Of a stretch of 64,000 nucleotides of DNA, positions 24,553-36,181 are shown one piece after another. Position numbers and translations under genes: made by a program. Below the pieces are notes generated by a model, which did no database searches, was not told the origin of the DNA, and saw only the letters and a list, made by a program, of their open reading frames with translations. Numbering within the stretch: the stretch's first letter is position 1; every line of letters starts with the position of its first letter. Origin of the DNA: Spinacia oleracea (taxonomy: Eukaryota; Streptophyta; Magnoliopsida; Caryophyllales; Amaranthaceae); contig NC_079492.1 of assembly GCF_020520425.1 (NCBI RefSeq), forward strand, positions 138,202,361 to 138,266,360. The letters are read 5' to 3'.

Positions 24553-25419
24553 TACCTATTACTCTTATACGGTTATACCATTACTTATTTACTTATGTGT
24601 TGATTATGTTTAAATGAAAAAAAAATCATCTATATCTATACCTAGCGTTCAAAAAGAGAGACCATATATTATTAGATGACATGTGTCATCCCGTCTTTCC
24701 TCTATTAATTAATTAATTTTTTTATTTTTCGGTTTGTTATTTGTTATACAAATTATTTTACAATTTTAACACCCTACTTCATCTTCCTTGTTCAAGATCA
24801 ATTCACCATTTAATTTATATAACCTCTTTCAGCCCATCTACCTTTTTAACACTCGATATTAATCCACCATATAATTTGTATATTATTTTCATCTTTCAAC
24901 TCAATGAAATCACAATCCCTCAACAATACTTTAAAAGACTGCTTGATAAGCTTAGAAACTACTCCGTAGTTAGTAACATGAATATATGAACATTGAACAA
25001 GTGACTAATATCGTAGGCCCTCTTGACGTTTACACTGTACGAGTGTAATTGATACGGAGTAGTAGGGTATAGTATAACTTAACCTAAATTAATGATACTC
25101 CAACCGTATTATCATTATTATATAGCATAAATGTTAGAACCACGATTAATAAACCATCTAGACTCAAGAGTATCAGCGTGTCTTAATGATGTTAACACAC
25201 AACACCTACCAAGAGGGGGTTGGAAATATCCAGGGAGCTAGTAACTCAAAATCAATGCCAAGAACGGTGGCCGGGGATCCAAATTACGGATGAAACTTAC
25301 ATATTACCTCCTACTATTATCCGATCAATTCTACTTCATATTATTTGTCGATCGGTTTTGAACTTCAGTGCTGATAAAGAATGGAATACAATTATGATCA
25401 ATGAAATATGGGTGATGAT

Positions 25420-25584
25420 GAAACCAATTGCATGTTGGTTCAGTGGTGATTGGGGCTGAATTTGGTAGGGAAAACTCGTGTTCGATCCCCTGCAACAACA
25501 ATTGGGAGGGGACTGGAACCTATCTACCCATAACTCGCCCCGAATCTGGATTAACCCCAAGGGCGAACCTGGTGCTAACACAAA
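25420..25584 (+). mobile_element. tRNA-derived SINE with target duplication
   Basis: The body carries a polymerase III promoter: box A-like TGGTTCAGTGGTGATTGG (25434-25451) and box B GTTCGATCCCC (about 40 bp on). Then come TTGGGAGGGGACTGG and a short A-rich tail. A 16 bp direct repeat, AAATATGGGTGATGAT, flanks it at 25404-25419 and 25585-25600. This is the expected target duplication of a SINE moved by LINE machinery. Length about 165 bp. The family name is not determined. Confidence 0.8.
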
Positions 25585-25930
25585 AAATATGGGTGATGAT
25601 AAAGTTCGCAAGTTACGAGAATATTTAATTTTCGTAATCTTACGTGTCGGAGTTTAATTGGTACATACATGCAGAAGTCACGTAGGCTATGCGTCATCGG
25701 AATATTTTTATTATCAATGCAATATTTTTACTATGAAAATATGTAAATAAGGTAGTCGATATAAAGAAGGAAATAAATAAAAATATTAAGATTTTCCTAC
25801 TTTTTTTTAAACATGTATAACAGGTTATACTACGTATAAGTTAAATATTTTAGTTTCCAATTTAAATAATGTCACATAAGCATGATATGTCATTAATTGT
25901 GACACGGCTTAAAGGTCGCATGTTGTGACC

Positions 25931-26050
25931 TTTATCATTTTCGATAAAATATACATTTCAATTTATGAAGTTTATCATTTTCGATGAAATATACATTTCA
26001 ATTTATGAAGTTTATCATTTTCGATGAAATATACATTTCAATTTATGAAG
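25931..26050. repeat. Tandem repeat, 3 x 40 bp
   Basis: Three units begin TTTATCATTTTCGAT at 25931, 25971 and 26011. Units 2 and 3 look identical and unit 1 differs at one position (GATAAA for GATGAA). Confidence 0.92.
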
Positions 26051-26561
26051 TTTAACTGAATCTAACCACTTCAACAAGGAAACATATTCCCAATGTGATA
26101 TCTTACCGGAATGAATCCGGTTATAGATAGTAGTGTGATGGTATGTAGGTAAGATTTACAAAGCAAAGAAAAAAACAGGGGGAAAACAAGAAGGACAAAA
26201 ACATGGAAAACCTGAATATAGTTAAAGAGTATACAAAAATCATGTGTAAATTGCAAAACTAACCACATGAGCTAGTAACAAACTTGATCTGAAAAGATAG
26301 GTACACAAATATACTTTATATTTATCTTTATATTCCCATTTAGTAATTACCCTAACAGTTGTCGTAAGTAAATGTCGCTTTATTGGTTCATAAATATACC
26401 CAAATGTAACAAACTCTTTTAATTGCTTATCTTTTGTTCTAAATGTAGCCATCGTATTCACAGTCTCCACCCCCCAACTAAACCCGCGTACGTTGCCCAA
26501 ACCAAATGTATCTTCTAACCAACCTTTTTAGGCTAATCAATTCTAGACACCCCCCACGCAA

Positions 26562-28154
26562 TTATGCACCCGTACCCGTACCCGTACCGGTAACTTTTTG
26601 GTTAATTTTGGAAACAATGGGTGACAAGTCTCTCGGGTGAACATCCATCAGTAGCCCATTTTTCATGAACAAGGTCAATGACATCTTTTGTTCCACCTTG
26701 TGCCCACGTGTCACGCTGAGCCGGTGACGGAGTAAAACCGCTGCAACAATCGACTTCATTTGTAGATAGGCTAAGTCTTTTCCTAGGCACACCCTAGGGC
26801 CTGCATTGAATGACACGAATTTGAATGAGTCTTGCAACTCTATTTTGTGACCATCGGTTGATAACCACCTTTCGGGCCTGAACTCTAAACAATCGTCGCC
26901 CCAAATGAACTTCATACGGCCCGTTGAGTATATGGAGTACGTGATGGCGGACCCCGCAGGGACGAAGGTTCCGTCGGGGAGAACGTCGTCGGCGATGACG
27001 TGTTTCGAATCTTCCGGTACGGATGGGTAGAGCCTTAGCGTCTCAGAGAGTGCAGCCTTGAGGTACATCAACCGGTCAACTTCTTCAAACTCTAAAGGCT
27101 CCTCGGTCCACTTTGTAGTATCACTGCCACGTGTCTCCATCAGAATGGTGCAAATTTCAATTAGGATTTTTTCTTCTACGCGTGGGTTAATACTCACAAG
27201 CCAGAAAAACCAGCTAAGTGCCACAGAGGACGTGTCTCGTCCAGCTAGGATGAAATTAAGGGCCACCTGTTGTAGAAATTTGTCCGAGTAGGACTCCTTT
27301 TTCTTCATAAACCTAGACAACAAATCATCATGGGTCCCACTAAATTTCTCATCTGTAAGCTCAAGCTTACGTGTATTTATAATATTTGTCAAATACTTGT
27401 CCACGTGTGATACACTCTGCCTTAAGACAACTTCCATACCTAAACCGAGCCACTTCCTGAACCGCCAAATAAACTCGGGTAATATGAACCGCTGCAGCGT
27501 AGCCTCCGTGGCACGATCAAACGCCATTGCAAAACTATTTTCGGGTAGACCGGGGGTGAGAGTTTGTGGGTCTTGCCCAAAAGCCAACCCACAAATATTG
27601 TCGAAAGTAAGACGTAGCAATAAATCTTGAAAATCAACCGGCTTAGCTTCAAGCTGAGCCGCCTTCAAAATAGGGACAAACCGGCCTTTAATAGCCCGGT
27701 TCACCCAGCGGCCCATCGCTTGTCGAAGCGTCCGAGTTGTAAATTCCAGCGCGGCAGTCTTCCTTTGAAAAAGCCACGTATTCCCATCCGAGTTAAAGAT
27801 ACCCTCCCCTAGCAAATCATGGAAAACCGCTTGCCACGTCGGACCCTTAGGGTAATTATCGAATCTACCCTTGAGAATATGCTCAAGGTTCCGTGGATCG
27901 CAGGTGACAGTAACCAAACCCTGCTTCCGGCCTAAAAAAGGGACCGCACAGATGCAGGTTTGGTAAGTGCCACCACAGGAGCGGAGATTCTCGGCAATCC
28001 ACTCATGCATGCGGTTGGCATTCTGTATCAACCCCGGCAAACTCCCCACCAATGGCCAGACACGTGGACCTTTGAGTGGGCGTATGAGTGTTCGAAACCA
28101 GATCAAATACGCCGTAATTGCTGATAAAATCAGCAACGCCGTAAATGGTTCCAT
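26562..28154 (-). CDS. CYP86A: Cytochrome P450 CYP86A, fatty-acid omega-hydroxylase
   Basis: ER-membrane P450 that adds a hydroxyl to the omega carbon of fatty acids for cutin or suberin monomers. Single exon of 530 aa, as usual for CYP86A. The start is the ATG at 28154, because [20 protein letters not shown] is the family's N-terminal membrane anchor; in-frame codons upstream are leader. Motifs in order: proline hinge [48 protein letters not shown]-helix AGRDTSS, ExxR in [15 protein letters not shown], and heme loop [10 protein letters not shown] with the ligand Cys near 456. The sequence is closer to the CYP86A2/A4/A7/A8 (cutin) group than to the root-suberin CYP86A1, judged by GSLPGLI and [10 protein letters not shown]. 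The last residues, TGTGTGTG, come from a hexanucleotide repeat at 26568-26591 and look like a recent extension. All key residues are present, so the enzyme should be functional. Confidence 0.95.
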   Translation of the reverse strand: MEPFTALLILSAITAYLIWFRTLIRPLKGPRVWPLVGSLPGLIQNANRMHEWIAENLRSCGGTYQTCICAVPFLGRKQGLVTVTCDPRNLEHILKGRFDNYPKGPTWQAVFHDLLGEGIFNSDGNTWLFQRKTAALEFTTRTLRQAMGRWVNRAIKGRFVPILKAAQLEAKPVDFQDLLLRLTFDNICGLAFGQDPQTLTPGLPENSFAMAFDRATEATLQRFILPEFIWRFRKWLGLGMEVVLRQSVSHVDKYLTNIINTRKLELTDEKFSGTHDDLLSRFMKKKESYSDKFLQQVALNFILAGRDTSSVALSWFFWLVSINPRVEEKILIEICTILMETRGSDTTKWTEEPLEFEEVDRLMYLKAALSETLRLYPSVPEDSKHVIADDVLPDGTFVPAGSAITYSIYSTGRMKFIWGDDCLEFRPERWLSTDGHKIELQDSFKFVSFNAGPRVCLGKDLAYLQMKSIVAAVLLRHRLSVTRGHKVEQKMSLTLFMKNGLLMDVHPRDLSPIVSKINQKVTGTGTGTGA

Positions 28155-28248
28155 GTAATACCCTGTTTTTTGGTTTTGGTTATGGTTATAGTTGGAGGAG
28201 AGAGAATGGAGATAGAATGGTGGTGAGGGAGAGAGAAAAGGAGAGAGG

Positions 28249-28257
28249 TATATAAAG
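28249..28257 (-). promoter_or_regulatory. Possible TATA box of CYP86A
   Basis: On the minus strand CTTTATATACC lies about 95 bp before the CYP86A ATG, inside a CT-rich leader region. Position and sequence suit a TATA box. The region from 28260 to 28995 holds no other recognisable feature and is presumably promoter and spacer. Confidence 0.5.
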
Positions 28258-28995
28258 AGGGGTTGAAAGGAGGTGGAGGGGGGGAATTGAAGAGGACAGA
28301 TGTGTAATAAATGGTTGGAAAATAAAAAGAGATAGATGAGAATGTGCTGCATGAGAAGTTAAGTGAATAGAGAGAGAGTGGACTAGAGTGAGCAGCTAGC
28401 TAGGTAAGAAGACAGCAAAAGTATTAAATGCCAACAGAGGTCGTTGGAGACTTTAAGTTAAGCAACACCACTAATACTAATTAATACTTATACCACCTCC
28501 TCTACATATATGCATTAGATCGATCGACTATCTACTCCATCATGATCAACCCAACTAATTAACGATATATGATGATATGACTATCTAGTAGATGGATTTT
28601 CTTATTCGAGTACAAATTAAATGCATACATTTAGTCCCTTTTCTTACGGCATTTTATAGAATGCAATCTAGCTATAATCCTACGCCTGTTTGACTCTGTT
28701 ATTCGATCATCAGATCAACAAGTTTCGTTTTATTTTGATGCCGATATATGCAGCACTACATGGAAAATATACCATATTCAAACAATTCGAATTAAGGAAA
28801 CACAGTGTGTACAGTGTTTGATATGGATTATAATTTTTTTTGATGGAACGTCCGGGGTATTTAGGCACCGCATTTAATTTTATTAAAACAAAACTCGATC
28901 AAGCAGCGGTAATGTAATGTTGAATAATTAGATTATTACTCCATTAACTCCTCTTTAAAATAATATTTACTTTTTTCACTTTAGTACTCCGTATA

Positions 28996-29323
28996 CTCCC
29001 TCCGTCCCGGAATATTCGACTCGGTTTGACCGGCACAGAGTTTAAGGGACTTGAATTGACTTATTTAATTTAATAGGTAGTAGTTGATAGTGGGGTATTA
29101 TTTTAATGTAGTTAGTGGGAAATGTGTAAAGGGGTGGGGTTGGGGGAGAGTAGGGGTTGAATTTTTAATTATTTTTTGTATGGAGTAAGGGGTAGGTGCG
29201 TTAATAGGGATGGAGTGAAAAATAATATAATATTGTTAGAATATTTCCATTTTTAGAAACAGGTCAAGTATTAAGGGACGACCCGATAAGGAAAACAGGT
29301 CAAGTATTCCGGGACGGAGGGAG
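28996..29323. mobile_element. Stowaway-like MITE, family A copy 1
   Basis: TA flanks both sides of a 328 bp element. The left terminus CTCCCTCCGTCCCGGAATAT and the right terminus TATTCCGGGACGGAGGGAG are inverted repeats. It is the same family as 32722-33037 and 40667-40992, but in opposite orientation to them. Confidence 0.85.
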
Positions 29324-29689
29324 TATTTACATTGTGTTTATACTATTGTGATATTGTACACGTACTTTAAGCACCATCTACAAGTACGTGTTTTGATTGA
29401 TAGTTACGGAATACTAATGTATGTACATTTAGTGGCAGAGCCAGGATTTCACGGATGGTGGGTTACCATTCTACGCCGCTCACTATACAATCATAAATCA
29501 ATGATTAAATTCAAAAAAAAATATTAATACTTAAAAAAAATTGTTCGCTTGCTTGAGGCGAGGGAGGATTTTGTGGAGGAGGATGGTGATTTTGTGGAGG
29601 AGGCGTTTTTTTCTTAAAAAACTAGAAATATCCTGTGTTTTCTTCCTTTTCATTCTGGAAATTAAGTCACAAAACAATCAAGTACTTAA

Positions 29690-30030
29690 CATTGAAATAA
29701 TATATAAATCCTAAACCAACAAATTCCTAAATCAACAAATTCCTAATTCAACTATTTAAATATCAAAATCAACAAATTCCTAATTCCTCAATAATTCAAT
29801 TCAACTCAACAATTCCTCAACAATTCAATTCAATTCAACGATTCAATTCCTCACAAATTCAATTCAATTCCTAATTCCTCAACAATTCAATTCCTAATTC
29901 GTCAACAATTCAATTCAACAATTTAATTCCTCACAAATTCCCAAATATCACAATTCACAAACAATACGTAAATATCACAAATTCACAAATTATCAACATA
30001 TTACAATTCACAAATTCACAAATCACAAAT
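29690..30030. repeat. Low-complexity CAATTC/TCACAAAT stretch
   Basis: Irregular short repeats of CAATTCAATTC, CCTAATTCCTCAA and CACAAATTCACAAAT. No coding signal. Confidence 0.75.
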
Positions 30031-30086
30031 CACAAATCAATTATTATCAATAGTTTAAAATTTATATGTTTAATAATTAAAATTAA

Positions 30087-30475
30087 GGGTAAATTATTTT
30101 TTACCACCTAAAAAATTGATAAATTGTTTTTTACCACCTAAAAAATAAAAATTGCCTTTTACCACCTAAAAATAAAATAAAAATTGTTTTTTTACCACCT
30201 ATTAACCGGAAAGATGGGCGGAAACGTTATGCGGACCCATTTCAACGATTATATTTTTTATTTCCTTCTCTTCTCCCACGATTTTCATGTATATTAGCTA
30301 CAATTTTCCCTTACTTTCCATTAATTCACATAATATTTTCGTCCATTTTGTAGTTAAGAGGTTCCAAAAGACAATTTTTATTTAATTTTTAGGTGGTAAA
30401 AAACAATTTTTATTTTTTTAGGTGGTAAAAAACAATTTTTCGATTTTTTTAGGTGGTATAAAAACAATTTAACCT
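30087..30475. mobile_element. Foldback MITE with 8 bp target duplication and repeated ACCACCTA arms
   Basis: The 8 bp AAAATTAA flanks both sides (30079-30086 and 30476-30483). The left end GGGTAAATTATTTTTTACC pairs with the right end GGTATAAAAACAATTTAACC. Each arm contains three or four copies of TTTTTACCACCTA or its inverse TAGGTGGTAAAAA, so the arms can fold in several registers. It sits inside 29431-30973 and is therefore younger than that element. Confidence 0.75.
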
Positions 30476-30973
30476 AAAATTAATTCAATTATACAATTTA
30501 TACCTCACGAGTTGAATCGAGTTCCTCCTCCTCGATCGCCTCCTCGAGTCACCATGCTCGGAAATGATGAAAACGGTGTGTCGGTGCTCGGCTAGTCGGC
30601 TGCTCCTCTTCTTCCTCGGTGGTCGACACTGCCTCGAGGCCCTCGACTGCTCGCTGCTTGGTTCCTCTTCCCCGTGACCACGGTGACTCGGTTCTGCTGC
30701 GGCTTGCAGATTTGGGTTCGGTGGTCGGATGACCTGGTTAGTGGTGGCCGGTGGCTGCGGGCCTGCGGCTGCGGCCTGCGTCGAAGAGAGAGAGAGAAGG
30801 TTTTTAGGTTTTGGGCTTTTGGTTTCACTTGGCTGTGTTCCAGAGACTCAGAGAGAGAGAGAGAGCGGGGTTTTTGGGTTTCATTTTGGTTTTCAAATCT
30901 TCTTTTTTAAAAAAATATATATATATATTAGTGGGTCACGTGACCTAGGATGCCCAAGCCTAGGTCCGCCACT

Positions 30974-32370
30974 GTGTACGTTGAGTAAATATGTAAACCA
31001 TGTTGTAAGAAAAAAAGAACAATATGTAGACCATGTTCATGTGTATTGAACTATTGATCTATGATTATCGATCACAATGTTATACTTCGTACTAAGTACT
31101 AGTACATATTTTCACTCTTAATCTCGGTTATGGAGGCTAACGCTTTCATCAAATCAAAACTAATGGTAGCCAAAACATTAACATCACCTAGGCACCCTTA
31201 ATTATATAGTCTAGCTAGATAGGCCAATAATTAAGAAATTACTTGTATTTTGACGGGTAATTGAAAAATTACTTGAATTTTATATTCTCCATTAATATTT
31301 AATTGGTTGGAAATTAATACTCCGTAGTTTTATTTTAGAGAGTATAGTCTTAATTTTTTTCCTAAAGTAGTATCCTCTCAGTCATCACATATACAGGATT
31401 GCTAATTGTCTTCTAATCTTCTATTATTACTAGTAACATTGCAGCAATTTGTAAAAGGTACGTAGCAAGAAGTCAAAAGCAGCAAGTCATGGAAGTAAAT
31501 TAAGAATTTGAAGCTCTAGGTTAGTTTTTCTCACCGCCTTGTTGGAAGTTGGACAAAAGTTTCTAGTTTGGTTTTAATTATAACAAAGAAAAAGGAGTGA
31601 CACCTATATTTGCAGGGAAATAATGATGCATGATTAAGGAGATGAAAATAAATGCAATTAGTTGAGAAATATATCCACAATTGCCAAGAACAGAACTAAC
31701 CTTATTTAGAGTACTCGTCTTTAATTTGTGTTTTTTTTGTGAAACAACGTCAACCAACTACGCTTCTTCATTCTCACGGGATCGGACTTCTTCCATTCTT
31801 TCTTTCCTAGTTCCTACTATGTTACGGAGCTTAATACGTATAACTATTGTTTTCATCTGTTATTCATACCTCATTTTTGGACATTCCTGGACCACACCTA
31901 CATTTTTTTTTTATAATTAGTACAAAGTAATAAAACTCTTAAATACATCCTATTTCGAACAATTTAAGGTGGAGAAATTATACAATTTAAATATAATTTT
32001 ACTTTCACACAAAATATATTTGGCCCACTACTTTTGTGCTTCTCAATTCCACACAAACAATTCTTAATAAACCAAAATTGGTGTATGAGGAAAACAATTA
32101 GAGATGGAGGGAGTATCTTAAAAGCTTGTGGAATTAATCTCAATATTACCGATTGGTTTTAGACTTTTAGTGTGGAATCTCCATTGAACTTATAAGTTGG
32201 TTGAATTCTCCCATCTTTATTGAATTGGTTTGCTCATGCCCAATGTAAATGACGTACAAGGAAATGGTTGTGGTTGTTCCCCGTGCCTAAATAGGCATTA
32301 CCACTTCCAAACACACCAGTTATGTGTTGGCCAGTTATGTTGGGTCAGGCTAGGTTGAGTTAGTGCCATC
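30974..32370. other. Gene-free AT-rich stretch
   Basis: No coding signal is recognised. A worn MITE right end (GAGATGGAGGGAG then TA) lies near 32113 without a clear left partner. Confidence 0.55.
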
Positions 32371-32550
32371 TAGGGCTGTCAAAAACTGACCCGATCCAAC
32401 CAATTTCTGACAAAAATCGAAGTGATCTGAAAAAAAAAATTACACATTCAATCCACATACGCACAATGACTCCATGATCCCCGTGCAACTACATTATCCA
32501 ATTTTATACCCAACCCGTAACTGATCGATAAACCCGATTTGACACCCCTA
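32371..32550. mobile_element. Small hAT-like MITE with TAGGGCTGTCAAA end
   Basis: The left end TAGGGCTGTCAAAAACTGAC pairs with the right end CCCGATTTGACACCCCTA. The interior is AT-rich. The terminus type is the same as the element in the LTR at 62344. No target duplication is obvious. Confidence 0.5.
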
Positions 32551-32721
32551 TCCGGCCATGACTCCATATCTAGGAATGTTGTGGTGCAAATCCCCAAATG
32601 GTTGAGTTGACCGAAATAGTAAAACAAAAATAATAAATGATGCTCGTCGTCAAAGTCAAACATCTGCAAAATTGAATAAGTTGGCTTGGGTAATGTAATG
32701 TAGAATTATTATTGTAGAGTA

Positions 32722-33037
32722 CTCCCTCCGTCCCGGAATACTTGACCTGTTTTCCTTATCGGGCCGTCCCTTAATACTTGACCTGTTTCTAAAAATGGAA
32801 ATATTCTAACAATATTATATTATTTCTCACTCCACCCCTACCCCCTACTCCATACAAAAAATAATTAAAAATTCAACCCCTACTCTCCCCCAACCCCACC
32901 TCTTAACCCACCTCTCACTAACTACATTAAAATAATACCCCACTATCAACTACTACCTATTAAATTAAATAAGTCAATTCAAGTCCCTTAAACTCTGTGC
33001 CGGTCAAACCGGGTCGAGTATTCCGGGACGGAGGGAG
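32722..33037. mobile_element. Stowaway-like MITE, family A copy 2
   Basis: The 316 bp element is flanked by TA. The left end is CTCCCTCCGTCCCGGAATAC and the right end ATTCCGGGACGGAGGGAG. The interior (TGACCTGTTT, TTCTCACTCCACCCCTA, GTCAATTCAAGTCCCTTAA) matches 40667-40992 and the inverse of 28996-29323. Confidence 0.87.
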
Positions 33038-33304
33038 TATAATTTAGGTAATACTGTGAAACAGCAGCATGACCGTATCAAGAAAAGAGTGGTAAGTCGG
33101 ACAAACTTCAAAAAAGGTTCGTTCTTCAATCTTCATTCATGCTGCTGCAGCGTCTTTAATGGCGTAACGCAAGATTTTAAATAAACGGAGTGCTACACCA
33201 CCTGCTGCCTTTCTCAATTACCTCTTTGCCACATGCCTTCTAGATAAACTTAATTACCTTTAGCGCGTTGACTTTGATTTATTTTGTCCATTATTTTATT
33301 ATAA

Positions 33305-33620
33305 GAGCATCTTTAATGGTAAGCTAATTTGACAATTAGCTTGTTATGTCACATAAGATTTCAAGCTATTTTATTGTCTAGCTAATTTTTGCTCCAATGG
33401 TTAGCAACTAGCTTGTTATTTAAATTGGTCCCATTTTAGCCCACTTGTCAATTAATTAATTGGCAACATTTGGTAGCTAGTTGTCAAGCAAATTAGCTTG
33501 TTTACAAGCTAATTTGCTTGGCCAAGCTAATTTATAATTTTCACTCCAATGGTCTAGCTATTAGCTTGAAACTTTTATAAATTTCAAGTTAGTCCCTAGC
33601 TACAACCATTGGAGATGCTC
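33305..33620. mobile_element. PIF/Harbinger-type (Tourist-like) MITE
   Basis: The 316 bp element has TAA on both sides (33302-33304 and 33621-33623), the target duplication typical of PIF/Harbinger. The left terminus GAGCATCTTTAATGG pairs with CCATTGGAGATGCTC. The interior repeats AGCTAATTT/AAATTAGCT in both orientations. Confidence 0.78.
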
Positions 33621-33919
33621 TAATATACTCTCTCCATCTCAATTTAATTACCGTTTTAAGTTTTCACGTATGCGATAACCAAATGTTGATTTATCTATTA
33701 CTACGTACTACGGAGTAGTATATTAGTATAGTACTAGTACGATGCACAATTTATAATCTACATATAAATTTATATGAAATATGGTATATAATTATCATCA
33801 AAATATAATTTATAGATATTCTCCCGGAGAAAAAAAAAATAATGACGAATAAATTTGTTATTACTCATTCAGTGTCTTACTTATTAAAATAATTAAAAAG
33901 AAATAAGGGTACATAGATA

Positions 33920-34212
33920 AAAGAAAAAATTAACATGAATAATACCAACTTTTACCAGTCTTCTAAAAATAATCACAACTTTGGATTATTTTAGAATAAT
34001 CTTAGCTTTAGGGGTACCTTCTCAAAATAATCCGAACTATTAATTTTCTATGTATTATATAACTAAAACGGATTAGTGTAGGCAGAAAAGTGATAGTTTG
34101 GTTTATTTTGAGAAGATCCCCTCAAAAGTTAGGATTATTCTGGAATAATCCAAAGTTGAAATTATTTTGAGAGAAAAAAGTGAAAGTTGAGATTATTCAT
34201 GTAAGTTTTACC
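33920..34212. mobile_element. MITE family B copy 1
   Basis: The left arm AAATTAACATGAATAATACC pairs with the right arm GATTATTCATGTAAGTTTTACC, which is followed by TA. The interior (CTTCTAAAAATAATC, ACGGATTAGTGTAGGCA, TTTTGAGAAGATCCCCTC) matches 40995-41294. Confidence 0.65.
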
Positions 34213-36173
34213 TAGATAAAATTATTTTTATTCTCATTTACCACTTGTGTCAAACATAAAGTTAACCCACCCGCCCTTTATTTCGATATTAATACCCACT
34301 TAATACTCGCACAACCGTCTCGTTAACCTCATTACCCGACCACTTAACACCTATCTAGACCATTTACTTTATTGAGTTAGAGATGTGTAGGGGTATTTTT
34401 TGTGTTGTGCATTTTTCTTTTCTCCTACGAAAAAAGGGCTTTGTATGTTTCTGGATTTCGAAGGAGTCGCCACCAAACAATTTTAAGGGCCCCGTTTGAA
34501 AAGACCAAAGTTGACTCTTTAGTGGATAAGGCGTTGAATCTTAGAAATGGATGAGTGAGATCCGAGCAAGGGAACGAGATGCTTATTCCGCGAGCTTTAA
34601 AAATTGCATTCGAATACATGGCAAAAAGCATTTTCGAATAACCCGAGTCATGACACTATAAGGGTTTGAACTTTGAATTTAGCACATAGAATTTCTACTT
34701 GTATTGTGACCACTTCGCTTTAAATTTAATTTGAAGGAACCTAAGGTCGGTTTGTCCAAGAAATTATCTTTGTTAAGCGTGATAAAACTTTGTATTTTGT
34801 TGGATTTGGCATGTGAGGTGATGAAAGCAATAAACAAGTAAAGCAACACCACAATAAAAATAAAGGAATTATTGAAAGTGCGTACAAAACCACATCATCT
34901 CAAAATGAGATGAGTAAAGAAATGAGGAATTGAAATAGCAATAGTAAAGGTACGATATTGAAATGCGTTATTGAAAGGTGCGATATTGAAATTGAACTAA
35001 TGGTGAAATTCGGGCGACGACGGAGGTGGTGGAGCTTCCAGAGCATGAAATCGAAGCGGCGATGGAAGGGGTGGCGGCGGTGGACGGTCTGACGGCGGCG
35101 ACAGAGGTGGTAGTGGTCTGCTTGTGGGTTGAAGATCTAGGGTTAGATGAAGGAGAGAGGGGATGGGGAAGTGAAGGGGGGAAGGAATGGGAAAGTGTAG
35201 GGGGGTGGGGGGTGGGGAATTAGTGTAGAGGAATTTGGGGTAAAGTCGATAATAAAAAGGGGTAAAGGGAATGAAGAAATAGGTATAACAAACAACAACA
35301 AAGGGAATGATATCCTTCCATTCTCATTCCCTTTGATTATTACCCCCAATCAAACGCCCCCTGAAAGAAAAGAGAAAGGAGGAGGAAGGGGAAAAGAAGG
35401 TAGGTTAGCTGACAAATATGAGCAAGAACATGACAGTAAATACACTATTTATAAGGAAAATGACAAAAAAAACATGAAGAAAAATGGGGGCAATTCAGTC
35501 TTTTCACTATTGTATGAATAGTAACTTCAAAGTGTTAGGATTAGGGGAAAATTAGAGCTTATTGTTAACAAACCTAATACGGCAGGGGGCCGATCGAGTC
35601 GATACACGTGGAGGGTTCAGGACTTTGGGTACAACTCAAGTTGTGACGAAATATTATAGGTACAACCGTTAAGGCAAGAAGATTGGGCAAAAACCAAAGA
35701 AGTCTGCACAATCTCCTTTTGTCGATTCAATCTAAGTGTGTTTGTTTTAAATAGCAAAAAAAAAAAAAAGACAATGAAAAGACAATTTGATTTTTTTTTA
35801 TCAAAAATAAATTCAAAAAGTTAAATTTAGTTGAACCAGAAAAGAAATAAGTCCAGATAAGTTAAATTCAATTGAACTAGAAAAACCTAAGTTTTCTAAT
35901 TGAAACTTCTTTTTACTACAGAGTAATAAAAACTTGGATCGATTAAAATTGCAAATGAAAAGGATCAGTACTCGTATTATTTAGGGATCAGTACTAATAT
36001 AAAATTGGAGATTGATAGATCAACCCACTGTGTTAAGTTGTTTAAGGGTCACTACTAAATTACTAATGCATGTTGTTAATGCTATTAGATACCATTCTCT
36101 TCCTATGAATTTCAATTATATTATCTTATCTTATGTTATTGGTCAACTTATATTATCTTATACGAAGTATTAT
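34213..36173. other. Gene-free stretch with a GC-rich patch
   Basis: No recognisable gene. At 35020-35220 is a GGTGG/GGCGG-rich patch without family motifs. Near 35310-35361 a sequence reading CAAACGCCCCC resembles a transposon terminus whose partner may be GGGCCCCGTTTGA at 34489, but the match is weak. The GGAGTCGCCACC stretch near 34460 resembles conserved strings in plant LTR elements. No family was assigned. Confidence 0.4.
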
Positions 36174-36181
36174 ATTATCTT

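Larger units (their letters stand above)
21841..26561. other. Intergenic between kinase and CYP86A
   Basis: No host gene is visible. The stretch holds small transposons listed separately (22785-22994, 23223-23464, Helitron-type ends near 23795 and 24128, 24452-24552, SINE 25420-25584) and a tandem repeat (25931-26050). The rest is AT-rich without recognisable content. The kinase promoter should lie at its left edge. Confidence 0.6.
29431..30973. mobile_element. Probable DNA transposon with GTGGC(A/G)GA termini, carrying GC-rich cargo
   Basis: The left end AGTGGCAGAGCCAGGATTT and the right end CCTAGGTCCGCCACT are inverted repeats of the GTGGCGGA type seen on plant non-autonomous DNA transposons. 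The 1.5 kb interior holds a low-complexity CAATTC/AATTCCT stretch (29690-30010), a nested MITE (30087-30475) and a GC-rich block (30530-30900). A target duplication is only partly matched (GTACATTT against GTACGTTG). Confidence 0.5.

Noticed and set aside
30592-31049. Open reading frames in the GC-rich block as host genes
   Set aside because: No recognised domain, several overlapping frames, and location inside a transposon with inverted ends.
35026-35223. GGTGG-rich frame as a small glycine/valine-rich protein
   Set aside because: Repeat-driven composition, no motif, and an equally open frame on the other strand.
34483-35361. A single transposon from GGGCCCCGTTTGA to CAAACGCCCCC
   Set aside because: The ends match over only about 10 bases and no flanking duplication is visible.
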